Shown: positions 35,842-44,046 of the stretch, piece by piece
Layout of the letters: each line of letters starts with the position of its first letter
Position numbering within the stretch: position 1 is the first letter of the stretch
Source: Hyphomicrobium sp.
GTDB taxonomy: Bacteria; Pseudomonadota; Alphaproteobacteria; Rhizobiales; Hyphomicrobiaceae
Direction of reading: 5' to 3'
Assembly (NCBI RefSeq): GCF_020852195.1
Contig: NZ_JADZBI010000005.1
Location: 1 to 56,481 of the forward strand
Length of the DNA: 56,481 nucleotides
The notes under the pieces: generated by a model
What the model saw: the letters and a program-made list of their open reading frames with translations, nothing else
Told to the model about the DNA's origin: nothing
Database searches by the model: none
Made by a program: the position numbers and the translations under genes

Positions 35842-37061
35842 ACGAGATCGCACCGACCCACGTCACCGAGTCCGCGATGCCGCTCTGCGCGCGGTCGCCC
35901 GACGGCGCGCCGGCTGCCGATCCCGGGCCCGATCCAGCGCTCTGCGCACGGGCACCCATCGGCATGCTCTGCGAGCTGACGCACCGCTGCCCGTTGCAGT
36001 GCCCTTACTGCTCGAACCCGGTCGAGCTCGAGCGCGCAAACGTCGAGCTCACGACCGCCGAGTGGCAGGACGTGATGCGCCAGGCGGCGCAGCTCGGCGT
36101 GCTGCAGATCCATCTCTCGGGCGGCGAGCCGACGGCGCGCAAGGACCTTGAGGAGATCGTCAAGGTGGCCGCCGACGTCGGCCTCTACACCAACCTCATC
36201 ACCGCCGGCGTGACGCTGACGCGCGACCGCCTCGCCAAGCTGGTCGAGGCGGGGCTCGATCACGTGCAGCTCTCGATCCAGGACGTGGATCCCGAGAATG
36301 CCGACCGCATCGCCGCCTACAAGGGTGGCATGGCGAAGAAGATCCAGGTGGCGGCCTGGGTGAAGGAGCTCGGCCTGCCGCTCACCATCAACGCGCCGAT
36401 CCATCGCCAGAACATCCATAACGTCGGCCGTACAATCGACTTCGCGGTCGAGTTGGGTGCCGGACGTGTCGAGATCGCGCACGTGCAGTACTACGCGTGG
36501 GCGCTTCTCAACCGCGCCGCCCTGATGCCGACCAAGGAGGCGTTCCTCAAGGCCGCCAAGCAGGTCGAGGAGGCGCGCGAGAAGTACAAGGGTGTGATCG
36601 TCATCGACGCCATCGTGCCGGACTACTACGCCAAGTTCCCGAAGCCCTGCATGGGCGGATGGGCCCGCGGCATCGTCAACATCACGCCGTCCGGGCGGGT
36701 GCTGCCCTGCCACGCGGCAGAGTCGATCAAGACGCTCGCCTTCGATAACATCAAGGACCGGCCGCTGGCCGACATCTGGCTCAACGGCGCGGCCTTCCAG
36801 GCCTACCGCGGCACGAGCTGGATGAAGGAGCCTTGCCGGAGCTGCCCGCGCAAGGAGATCGACTACGGCGGATGCCGCTGCCAGGCGTTCGCGCTGACCG
36901 GGGACGCTGCCAACACGGATCCGGCCTGCTCGCTCTCGCCGATGCATGCCCAGTGGCAAGCGGTGGCCGAGGTGGAGAGCCACAATCCGAACGTCCCGGA
37001 GTTCACCTACCGGCGTGTGGGCGGTGCAGCAAAGAAGCCCGAGACCCACAACGTGTCTTGA
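35838..37061 (+). CDS. pqqE: PqqA peptide cyclase PqqE (radical SAM)
   Basis: 407-residue radical-SAM enzyme forming the Glu-Tyr carbon-carbon bond in PqqA. The S-adenosylmethionine cluster cysteines are 51, 55 and 58 (CPLQCPYC), followed by LSGGEPTAR. The SPASM domain has CMGGWARG, LPCHAAE, CRSCPRKEIDYGGCRCQAF and PACSLS for auxiliary clusters. An N-terminal extension of about 35 residues precedes the core. Last gene of pqqABCDE; a cytochrome c gene follows after 160 bp. Confidence 0.96.
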   Translation: MNEIAPTHVTESAMPLCARSPDGAPAADPGPDPALCARAPIGMLCELTHRCPLQCPYCSNPVELERANVELTTAEWQDVMRQAAQLGVLQIHLSGGEPTARKDLEEIVKVAADVGLYTNLITAGVTLTRDRLAKLVEAGLDHVQLSIQDVDPENADRIAAYKGGMAKKIQVAAWVKELGLPLTINAPIHRQNIHNVGRTIDFAVELGAGRVEIAHVQYYAWALLNRAALMPTKEAFLKAAKQVEEAREKYKGVIVIDAIVPDYYAKFPKPCMGGWARGIVNITPSGRVLPCHAAESIKTLAFDNIKDRPLADIWLNGAAFQAYRGTSWMKEPCRSCPRKEIDYGGCRCQAFALTGDAANTDPACSLSPMHAQWQAVAEVESHNPNVPEFTYRRVGGAAKKPETHNVS

Positions 37062-37221
37062 GCGGAACCTAGGGGTCAAGTACAGGTTGTTGGATGAGCC
37101 GGGTGCGGCATCGTGTTCACACCGGGTTCAGGCAAAAATTGCCAGTATGCGACGCCTGCCAGGAGGTTCGGGAGACTGAGCGGCAGGTCTAGGTTCGAAA
37201 AGACTTCGGAGGATTCGGAAG

Positions 37222-37599
37222 ATGCTCAAGTGGGTTGTGGCGGCCGCCGCTATGGTGGCCGTGCCCGTAACTGCGTCGGCACAGGATGTCGAGGCGGGCG
37301 CTGCAGTGTTCAAGAAGTGCGCGGCCTGTCATCAGATCGGAGCTGATGCCAAGAACGGCCTCGGTCCCTCTCTCCAGTGCGTTGTCGGCTCGAAAGCCGG
37401 CCATCACGCAGAAGGCTTCAACTATTCCGAAGCCTTGAAGAACTCGGGCATCACCTGGGATGACGAGCATCTTCTCAAGTGGTTCGAGAAGGACGATGCG
37501 GTCATCAAGGGCAACAAGATGATCTTCCCCGCAGGCATCAAGAACGAGGAAGACCGGGTCAACCTGCTCGCTTACATCAAGTCGGAGTGCAAAGAGTAA
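37222..37599 (+). CDS. Periplasmic c-type cytochrome (class I, c2-like)
   Basis: 125-residue exported monohaem cytochrome. Signal peptide to about Ala20 (VTASA-QD), haem site Cys33-Ala-Ala-Cys36-His37, sixth ligand Met100 in NKMIFPAG. GGAGG ribosome site. Two extra cysteines (Cys53, Cys123) could form a disulfide. Adjacent to pqqABCDE, it is a plausible electron acceptor in a PQQ-dehydrogenase chain or a general cytochrome c2; the sequence alone does not decide. A hairpin terminator follows. Confidence 0.88.
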   Translation: MLKWVVAAAAMVAVPVTASAQDVEAGAAVFKKCAACHQIGADAKNGLGPSLQCVVGSKAGHHAEGFNYSEALKNSGITWDDEHLLKWFEKDDAVIKGNKMIFPAGIKNEEDRVNLLAYIKSECKE

Positions 37600-37621
37600 G
37601 CACTTCCGAATGTGAAATCAG

Positions 37622-37653
37622 AACGCCGCGGACCCGAGGTTCGCGGCGTTTTT
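37622..37653. terminator. Rho-independent terminator after cytochrome c
   Basis: Stem AACGCCGCG (37622-37630) pairs with CGCGGCGTT (37642-37650), followed by a T run. It lies 23 bp after the cytochrome stop and abuts the end of the convergent folK, so it may serve both. Confidence 0.8.
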
Positions 37654-38159
37654 CATTGCGATTCCTCGAGAGGAACCACCTCGTCGGCATTCGTCTCAGC
37701 CAACCAATGCGCGAGGCCATGGCCCGCGATCTCGAGGCTGGGGGCAATCTCGGACAGCGGCACGAGCACGAACGCGCGCGCGGTGATGCGCGGATGCGGG
37801 AGCGTGAGATCGGGATCGTTCATGGCCGCGTCGCCATAGGCCAGCAGGTCGACGTCGATGACGCGCGGGCCCCAGTGCTTCTCGCGCACGCGGCCCATCG
37901 TGTCCTCGACCGCGAGGCAGCGCGCCAGCAGCTCGCGCGGCGGAAGGTCCGTCGCAACGGCGATGCAGGCGTTGACGAACCAATCCTGATCCGTCACGCC
38001 CCAGGGCGCTGTGCGGTAGAGGCGCGAGGCGCGCATGAGGCGGATGTCGCCCTGCTCGGTCAGCAGACCGATCGCGCGGCGGATGTTGGCCGCCTTGTCG
38101 CCGATGTTCGAGCCGAGCCCGATCAGCGCGTCGAAGGCAGGCGTGCTGCTTTCCGTCAT
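37653..38159 (-). CDS. folK: HPPK (hydroxymethyl-dihydropterin pyrophosphokinase)
   Basis: 168-residue kinase transferring pyrophosphate from ATP to 6-hydroxymethyl-7,8-dihydropterin. Motifs: LIGLGSNIGDKAANI, SRLYRTAPWGVTDQDWFVNA, and WGPRVIDVDLLAYG with the metal-binding Asp pair, then LPHPRITARAFVLVPL. In this setting it may feed both folate and H4MPT synthesis. Single gene, convergent with the cytochrome c, with a 294-bp space (containing paired palindromes) before the carbinolamine dehydratase gene. Confidence 0.94.
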   Translation of the reverse strand: MTESSTPAFDALIGLGSNIGDKAANIRRAIGLLTEQGDIRLMRASRLYRTAPWGVTDQDWFVNACIAVATDLPPRELLARCLAVEDTMGRVREKHWGPRVIDVDLLAYGDAAMNDPDLTLPHPRITARAFVLVPLSEIAPSLEIAGHGLAHWLAETNADEVVPLEESQ

Positions 38160-38245
38160 GCGCGACGGGTCCCGCTTAGTCCCTGCAAAGAGGAGATGCG
38201 CTGCTCTGCTATTGCGGGCGTCGCGCGCAGGAAGACTTGCGTGGG

Positions 38246-38326
38246 TCCCGGCCTACGCCGGGATGACGTCGAGGGGAGGCAAACCGCTCGCCGTCCGCAC
38301 AACGTCATCCCGACGCAGGTCGGGAT
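38246..38326. repeat. Paired extragenic palindromes (BIME-like), copy 2
   Basis: CCCGGC-CTAC-GCCGGG (38247-38262) followed by ATGACGTC, then an inverted partner with GTC before ATCCCGAC-GCAG-GTCGGGAT (38307-38326). Same paired, inverted layout as at 29369-29446. It fills the 294-bp space between folK and the carbinolamine dehydratase gene. Confidence 0.65.
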
Positions 38327-38453
38327 CTCCGCCAGCTTCCAAGAACGCCACGCTAGTGGCATCCTCGCTTGACAGCGCAACACGGAATTGCGGCCTCGCC
38401 CATTCTGCAACATTCCCTCAGAGGGGAAATGGGGCGGCGCCGGAAACGCGAGA

Positions 38454-38831
38454 TCAGTCATACTTTATATATGCGAAGCGCAGGTCGCCGGTGGGCGTGC
38501 CCTCGAGCGCGTTGTCCTCATTGGCCGGCTGCCAGTGCACGACGTCCTCGATCTTCTTGGCCAGCGCCAAATCCTTGCCCGTGATGCCCTTGGCGGAATG
38601 CGTCACGAGGCGCACCTCCACCCACGCATAGGAGGCCGTGATGTCGGGGTGATGCCAGGCCGCTTCGGCGAGATGGCCGACGGTGTTGATCACCATCAGC
38701 GTGCCCTTCCATCCCGTCGTCTTGTATGTGCGGCGGATCCAGCCGTCCTCCAGGCGCCACTGGGGCAGGTTCGCGGCCAGCCATTGGGTGACCTCGGCAT
38801 CGGAAAGTGCTGTTTCGCGGGGGCTGCTCAT
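38454..38831 (-). CDS. phhB: Pterin-4a-carbinolamine dehydratase family
   Basis: 125-residue PCD/DCoH-fold protein. The motif HHPDITASYAWVEVRL (with W-H-H-P-D of the active site) and LTHSAKGITGKDLALAKKIE are standard. Slightly longer C-terminus than the minimal enzyme. In methylotrophs a PCD-like gene is often linked to H4MPT genes, where the role could be in pterin handling and not in phenylalanine hydroxylation; no phenylalanine hydroxylase is nearby. Divergent from beta-RFAP synthase with 108 bp between. Confidence 0.88.
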   Translation of the reverse strand: MSSPRETALSDAEVTQWLAANLPQWRLEDGWIRRTYKTTGWKGTLMVINTVGHLAEAAWHHPDITASYAWVEVRLVTHSAKGITGKDLALAKKIEDVVHWQPANEDNALEGTPTGDLRFAYIKYD

Positions 38832-38939
38832 ATTGCTCTCTCCTCGCCTTTCGTAGACAAATAGGCCCGTCTGGGCGCGACCCTAGTCCCCGCCCCCTGC
38901 CGGCGCAATCGGCAACCGCCTCCAAGGACGCTCCGTACG

Positions 38940-39908
38940 ATGCACGACACCCCCCCGGTCACAGGCTGCCGCGTCTCTGCGCCCGCGCGCCTGCACTTGG
39001 GCTTTCTCGACCTCAACGGCGGGCTCGGGCGGCGCTACGGCTCCATCGGCCTGGCGCTCGATCAGCCGAGCACCGAGGTCAGCGTTTCGCGGGCGGAGAC
39101 GACGTCCGTGTCGGGGCCAGAAGCAGAGCGCGTCGCGGCCGTTCTGGCGCGCTGTGCTTACGCGCTGGCGCTCAAGGGCGCCTACCGGGTCGAGGTCAGC
39201 AAGGCCATTCCGGCTCATGCCGGCCTCGGATCGGGAACGCAACTCGCGCTTGCCATCGGCCTCGCGCTGATGCGCCTCGAGGGACTGTCGCTTACGCCGC
39301 AGCAGGTCGGCGATCTTGCGGGACGCGGCGCACGCTCGGCGATCGGCATGGCCGCATTCGACGGCGGCGGCTTCATCGTCGACGGCGGGCGCGGGGCTCT
39401 GGACCAGCCGCCGCCGGTCCTGATCCAGACTCCGTTTCCGGATCAATGGCGTGTGCTGCTCGTGCTCGATGCGCGCGCACAGGGGGCGCACGGCGACAGG
39501 GAGACGCAAGCCTTCGCCCAATTGCCTCCGTTTCCCGAGGCGCTCGCCGACCGGCTCTGCCGCCTCGTGCTGATGCAGCTCGTGCCCGGTCTCAAGGAAG
39601 CCGACATCGCCGCGTTCGGCACGGCGTTAACCCAGATTCAGGGCATCGTCGGCGGCCATTTTGCTGCAGCGCAAGGTGGAAGCCCGTGGACTTCTCCCGC
39701 GGTCGGCGCGCTGCTCGCGCGCGCGGCCGAGCTTGGCGCGACGGGCATCGGCCAGACTTCCTGGGGCCCTACGGGCTTCGGATTCGTTCCGTCAACCGAT
39801 GTGGCAGACCGCCTCTATCATTCTTTAGTCGAAGAGGCTAAAGCGAGGGGCCTCGAAATCGCGGTCGTTCGCGGGCGCAATGCCGGCGCGGCGATCACGA
39901 CCTTCTGA
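38940..39908 (+). CDS. mptG: Beta-ribofuranosylaminobenzene 5'-phosphate synthase
   Basis: 322-residue GHMP-kinase-fold enzyme joining p-hydroxy/aminobenzoate and PRPP, the committed step of (dephospho)H4MPT synthesis; equals orf4 of bacterial C1 islands. Signatures: VSAPARLHLGFLDLNGGLGRRYGSIGLA at the start (described in parts: PARLHLGF, RRYGSIGLA), PAHAGLGSGTQLALAIG (ATP-loop-like), and GIGQTSWGPTGFGF. First plus-strand gene of the H4MPT operon, 55 bp before mtdB. Confidence 0.92.
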   Translation: MHDTPPVTGCRVSAPARLHLGFLDLNGGLGRRYGSIGLALDQPSTEVSVSRAETTSVSGPEAERVAAVLARCAYALALKGAYRVEVSKAIPAHAGLGSGTQLALAIGLALMRLEGLSLTPQQVGDLAGRGARSAIGMAAFDGGGFIVDGGRGALDQPPPVLIQTPFPDQWRVLLVLDARAQGAHGDRETQAFAQLPPFPEALADRLCRLVLMQLVPGLKEADIAAFGTALTQIQGIVGGHFAAAQGGSPWTSPAVGALLARAAELGATGIGQTSWGPTGFGFVPSTDVADRLYHSLVEEAKARGLEIAVVRGRNAGAAITTF

Positions 39909-39963
39909 GGGTGCTGCCAAGGACCAAGAGCGGCAACGCCAGACGCGAACGGGAGAAGACTGA

Positions 39964-40863
39964 ATGAGTGACGCCACGCCGATTCTGCACATGCTTTCGC
40001 CGCAGAAGCATATGAGCCCGTTCGACGTGAACATGGCCACCGACGCCGGCTACAAGGTGATCGTTCCCTACATCAACGTCACGCTCGAAGAGGTCACGCC
40101 GCTGGTGCAGGACGCCATCTTCTCGCGTCCGCCAGACTACGGCGTGCGCACCGGCGTGTTCATCGGCGGCAAGGACGCCATCCTGGCGCTCGACATGCTC
40201 GAAGCCGCGCGCAAGGCCCAGGTGCCGCCGTTCCAGCTCTCCGTATTCGCCGATCCGGCGGGCTCCTTCACCACTGCGGCGGCCATGGTCGCCTGCGTCG
40301 AGCGTGTGCTCAAGTTCAAGTTCGGCCGCGGATGGAAGGGCACGAAGGTTGCCGTGTTCGGCGCCACCGGCGTGGTCGGGTTCGCCTCGTCGATCATCAC
40401 GGCGCTCGAGGGCGCGGACGTGCAGCTCGTCGCGCACCGCGGCGTCGACCGCGTCGTCAAGTCGGCCGCCGTCTCGAAGGAGCGCTTCGGCGTGGACCTC
40501 ACGGCAGTTGCCGGCGAGACTGACGACCAGAAGCGCGAGATCATCGAGAATGCCGAGGTCATTTTCGCTGCGGCCGCCGCAGGCGTGCAGGTGATCTCCA
40601 AGGAGCAGAAGGAGTTCGCCAAAAACCTGCTCGTGGTCGCCGACGTCAACGCCGTGCCGCCGCCGGGCGTCGAGGGCATGGAGCTGTTCATGGACGGCGC
40701 GCAGCTTCCGGGCTGCAATGCACTCGGCGTCGGACCGCTCGCCATCGGCGACATCAAGTACAAGACCGAGTCCGGCCTCTTCAAGCAGATGATCGGATCG
40801 AAAGAGCCGCTGGCGCTCGACTTCCGTCACGCCTTCGCGCTGGCCCGCCAGCTCGTGGCTTGA
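39964..40863 (+). CDS. mtdB: Methylene-H4MPT dehydrogenase MtdB
   Basis: 299-residue NAD(P)-dependent enzyme oxidising methylene-H4MPT to methenyl-H4MPT. N-terminal HMLSPQKHMSPFDVNMATDAGYK, nucleotide motif VAVFGATGVVGF near 126-137, and MELFMDGAQLPGCNALGVGPLAIGD in the C-terminus (cited as MELFMDG and NALGVGPLAIGD) match the Mtd family. Its place between beta-RFAP synthase and mch argues for MtdB over the NADP-specific MtdA. GGGAGAAG ribosome site. Its stop overlaps the start of the ATP-grasp gene. Confidence 0.93.
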   Translation: MSDATPILHMLSPQKHMSPFDVNMATDAGYKVIVPYINVTLEEVTPLVQDAIFSRPPDYGVRTGVFIGGKDAILALDMLEAARKAQVPPFQLSVFADPAGSFTTAAAMVACVERVLKFKFGRGWKGTKVAVFGATGVVGFASSIITALEGADVQLVAHRGVDRVVKSAAVSKERFGVDLTAVAGETDDQKREIIENAEVIFAAAAAGVQVISKEQKEFAKNLLVVADVNAVPPPGVEGMELFMDGAQLPGCNALGVGPLAIGDIKYKTESGLFKQMIGSKEPLALDFRHAFALARQLVA

Positions 40864-42011
40864 GCGGCGAAGCTGTTCTCATCGCTGCCTTCTCCGCGCG
40901 GGCGCTCGCCGCGTCCGCGCGGCGTGCCGGTTACCGGCCGCTGGTCGTCGATTGCTTCGGAGATACGGATACCGTCGCCCTCGCGGAGGCGTCGCGCTGT
41001 CTGCCCGCGCGCGTGCAGGTGGGCTTTACCACGCGGCCTCTGCTAGCCGCGCTCGAAAGCCTCGAAGCAGAGGCGCCCTCGAAGCCGATCGGGCTGGTGC
41101 TCGGCGCCGGCTTCGAATGCAATCCGCGGCTCGTCGCCAAGCTCGGCGAGCGCTTCCCGCTGATCGGCAACGACGCCGAGACGATCCGGCGAGCGAAAGA
41201 TCCGCAGCAGTTCTTCTCCATGCTCGACGACCTCGGCGTTCCGCATCCCGAGACGCGCCTCGATGCGCCGGATGATCCCGAGGGCTGGCTGATGAAACGC
41301 GTCGGCGGCAGCGGGGGGCTCCACATCCATCGCTGCCCGGCAAAGCCGCGTCCCGACAAGCGGCGCTATTTCCAACGGCGCGGCGATGGCGAGGCGATCT
41401 CCCTCATGGGTCTCGTCTCGGAAAAGAGCGCAGCGTTCGCCGCCAGCCGGCAATGGACGAGCCCGCTCGCGCGGCGGCCGTTCCGCTACGGGGGTGCGGC
41501 GGGATCGCTGCCGCTCGACGAGGATCTCGAGGCGCGCCTCATCGAGATGAGCCTCGCGGTCGCGGAAGCGCTCTCGCTCAGCGGCATCGTGTCGTTCGAC
41601 TATCTCGTCCACGACGGCACGCCGGTGCTGCTCGAGGTCAACCCGCGCCCCGGCGCGACGCTCGACGTTTTCGACGACGCCCAAGGCACCTTGTTCAAGG
41701 CGCATGTCGAGGCGTCCCAAGGCGGCGACCCGGCGGCGCTTCTCGCGGCGGAATGGCATCCGCCCGTTGCCCGCGCCGCCGCCTTCCTCTACGCGGACCG
41801 CGGGCCGCTTACCGCGGGGAACGTGGCGTGGCCGGAGTGGGCCGCCGACCGGCCGCAGCCCGGCAGCGCCATCGGCGCCGGGCAGCCGCTCGCCACGGTG
41901 ATCGTCGAGGGGGAGCGGCTCGAGGATGTCGAGGCGAGCTGCGTTCAACGCTTGGGGATGCTCGAAACTTTGCTGTATGACACTTCCAACCAACAAGGAG
42001 CTCGACAATGA
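40860..42011 (+). CDS. ATP-grasp protein of H4MPT island (orf5-like)
   Basis: 383-residue ATP-grasp enzyme always found with mtdB and mch in methylotrophs (orf5). TTG start overlapping the mtdB stop (TTGA); no better start is near. ATP-grasp features: LMKRVGGSGGLHIH, FDYLVHDGTPVLLEVNPRPGATLD (metal/ATP residues E and N in EVNPR). An amide ligase function in H4MPT or methylofuran synthesis is inferred, possibly glutamate addition. Its stop overlaps the mch start by 4 bp. Confidence 0.87.
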   Translation: MSGEAVLIAAFSARALAASARRAGYRPLVVDCFGDTDTVALAEASRCLPARVQVGFTTRPLLAALESLEAEAPSKPIGLVLGAGFECNPRLVAKLGERFPLIGNDAETIRRAKDPQQFFSMLDDLGVPHPETRLDAPDDPEGWLMKRVGGSGGLHIHRCPAKPRPDKRRYFQRRGDGEAISLMGLVSEKSAAFAASRQWTSPLARRPFRYGGAAGSLPLDEDLEARLIEMSLAVAEALSLSGIVSFDYLVHDGTPVLLEVNPRPGATLDVFDDAQGTLFKAHVEASQGGDPAALLAAEWHPPVARAAAFLYADRGPLTAGNVAWPEWAADRPQPGSAIGAGQPLATVIVEGERLEDVEASCVQRLGMLETLLYDTSNQQGARQ

Positions 42012-42976
42012 GCAGCATTCTGAGCTTCGCGCCGAGCGTCAACGCGCGGGCTGCGAAACTGGTCGACGATCTCGCCGCCAACGCGGATGCACTGCGCTGC
42101 CGAGTGTCCACCGGGCAGGCCGGCGAGCGATGCATCGACCTCGGCGGCGGCGTGCCGGGCGGGCTCGAGGCCGGACGCCGGCTCGGCGAGATCTGCATGG
42201 GCGGCCTCGGTACCGTGACGCTCACCTCGTCGTCGGGACTCGAGCGCTGGCCGCTCGGCGTGGTCGTGCATTCGTCCAATCCGGTCGTGGCCTGCCTCGG
42301 CAGCCAGTATGCGGGCTGGACCATCACGGACGACGCAGGCTTCTTCGCGCTCGGCTCGGGGCCGGCGCGCGCGCTCTCGCGCGTCGAGGAGCTCTACAAG
42401 GAGCTCGGCTACGTCGACCATCACAACAAGGGCGCGCTCGTGATCGAGGGCGACAACCCGCCGCCGCCCGCCGTCGCCACCAAGGTTGCGCACGCCTGCG
42501 GGATCAACGTCGCGGACCTCACCGTGCTCTACGCGCCGACCGGCAGCCTCGCGGGCACGGTGCAGATCGCGGCGCGCGTGCTCGAAGTCGCGTTGCACAA
42601 GGCGCATTCGCTGCACTTCGACCTCGGCAATATCGTCGACGGCTATGGTGTGGCGCCCATCGCGCCGCCGATCCCGGACTTCGTCAAGGCGATGGGCCGC
42701 ACCAACGACGCCATCATCTACGGCGGGCGCATCCAGCTTTTCGTGCGCGGCGGAGATGCGGAAGCCGAAAAGCTCGCCAACGCCCTGCCGTCGAACACCT
42801 GCTCGATCTACGGAAAGCCGTTCGCGGAGATCTTCGCCTCCGTGGGCGGCGACTTCTACAAGATCGATGCGTCGCTGTTCAGCCCGGCGGTGGTGACGGT
42901 CTCGAACCTCGATACGGGCTCGAGCTTCCATGCCGGCAAGCTTGCGCCCGACATCGTCGACGCGAGCTTCAGGTGA
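42008..42976 (+). CDS. mch: Methenyl-H4MPT cyclohydrolase
   Basis: 322-residue enzyme hydrolysing methenyl-H4MPT to formyl-H4MPT. Family segments: CIDLGGGVPGGLEAGRRL, GEICMGGLGTVTL, VARACLGSQYAGW-like (here VVACLGSQYAGW) and SVGGDFYKIDASLFSPA. Full length. Start overlaps the ATP-grasp stop. A stem-loop (42996-43020) separates it from the next gene. Confidence 0.95.
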   Translation: MSSILSFAPSVNARAAKLVDDLAANADALRCRVSTGQAGERCIDLGGGVPGGLEAGRRLGEICMGGLGTVTLTSSSGLERWPLGVVVHSSNPVVACLGSQYAGWTITDDAGFFALGSGPARALSRVEELYKELGYVDHHNKGALVIEGDNPPPPAVATKVAHACGINVADLTVLYAPTGSLAGTVQIAARVLEVALHKAHSLHFDLGNIVDGYGVAPIAPPIPDFVKAMGRTNDAIIYGGRIQLFVRGGDAEAEKLANALPSNTCSIYGKPFAEIFASVGGDFYKIDASLFSPAVVTVSNLDTGSSFHAGKLAPDIVDASFR

Positions 42977-42995
42977 TGCGGATGGTGCTTCGCCT

Positions 42996-43020
42996 CACCT
43001 CTTCCCGGAGGGGAGAGGTG
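42996..43020. repeat. GC-rich stem-loop between mch and RimK-like gene
   Basis: Arms CACCTCTTCCC and GGGGAGAGGTG with a GGA loop, one G-T wobble. No T run follows, so it is more likely an extragenic palindromic element or mRNA-stabilising hairpin than a terminator. Similar C/G-rich palindromic DNA lies at 44018-44042 and 49670-49775. Confidence 0.55.
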
Positions 43021-43048
43021 AAAGATCGGCAGACCCGATGCGTGTGAC

Positions 43049-43993
43049 ATGAACAAGCCTGTCCCAACGAGCGGACTGAACGACGCGATGCCTTCCGGCC
43101 CGCAGATCGCGCTGTTCGTCGAGGACGGGTCGGGCGACTGGCATGCGCGTCGGCTCAGAAAGGCCATGGAGGCGCGCGGCGCGCGCGTCGTCACGACGAC
43201 GCTCAGTGCGTGTGCGTTCGATACGTCCTGCCCGTGCGGCATGGACATTCCGGGCTTCGACGGTCTCCTGCCGGACGGCGCGTTCGTGCGCTCGGTCTCG
43301 ACCGGGACGCTCGAGCAGATCACGTTCCGGCTCGGCATCCTGCATGCGCTGCGGGAGAGCGGCGTGCGCGTGTGGAACGAGGCCCGCGCCATCGAACGCT
43401 GCGTCGACAAATCGACGGCGACGTTCCTGTTTCAGAAGGCCGGCCTGCCGACACCGCCGACGCGCGTCGTCGAGACGCGTGCACGCGCGGAAGCCCATCT
43501 TGCCGCCGACGCCAGGCCGTTCGTTCTGAAACCGCTGTTCGGCAGCCAGGGCAACGGCGTACGCCGCGCGCAGGGGCCCGACGAGCTGCCGCCGCCGGAA
43601 GCCGTGGGCGACGTCTACTACATGCAGCATTACCTGCGCGCGCCCGATGCCACCCTGTTCGAGGACTGGCGCGTGTTCGTCTGTGCCGGGCGCGTGCTCT
43701 CCGCCATGGTGCGGCGCGGCAAGACCTGGATCACCAACGTGCACCAGGGCGCGGAGCCGGTCGCCCACGATCCCTGCGCCGACATGAGCCGGCTCGCGCT
43801 CGCGGCGGTGACTACCATCGGCGCCGACTATGCGGGAGTCGATCTGATCCGCGACGCGGATGGCCGGCTGATGGTGCTCGAGATCAACTCGAACCCGGCC
43901 TGGAAGGGGCTGCAGAGCGTGACCGCGGCGGACATCGCCGACATCCTCGCCGCCGATTTTCTTCAAGCTGTCACAAAGGCGCCCATCCCGTGA
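43049..43993 (+). CDS. RimK-like ATP-grasp ligase of H4MPT island (orf7-like)
   Basis: 314-residue ATP-grasp enzyme resembling RimK/MptN-type glutamate ligases (orf7). Features: ALFVEDGSGDWHARRL near the N-terminus, the Cys-rich SCPCGMDIPG, FVLKPLFGSQGNGVRRAQ (ATP-binding lysine), VFVCAGRVLSAMVRRG and LMVLEINSNPAWKGLQ. ATG 43049; an internal Met at residue 14 is possible. Known bacterial methylofuran carries a polyglutamate tail, and dH4MPT can be glutamylated in archaea, so glutamate ligation is a reasonable but unproven role. Confidence 0.86.
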   Translation: MNKPVPTSGLNDAMPSGPQIALFVEDGSGDWHARRLRKAMEARGARVVTTTLSACAFDTSCPCGMDIPGFDGLLPDGAFVRSVSTGTLEQITFRLGILHALRESGVRVWNEARAIERCVDKSTATFLFQKAGLPTPPTRVVETRARAEAHLAADARPFVLKPLFGSQGNGVRRAQGPDELPPPEAVGDVYYMQHYLRAPDATLFEDWRVFVCAGRVLSAMVRRGKTWITNVHQGAEPVAHDPCADMSRLALAAVTTIGADYAGVDLIRDADGRLMVLEINSNPAWKGLQSVTAADIADILAADFLQAVTKAPIP

Positions 43994-44046
43994 CGGCACC
44001 CAGAGTACAGCGCTGGTCCCCCTCCCCCTTGTGTGGAGGGGTGTGA

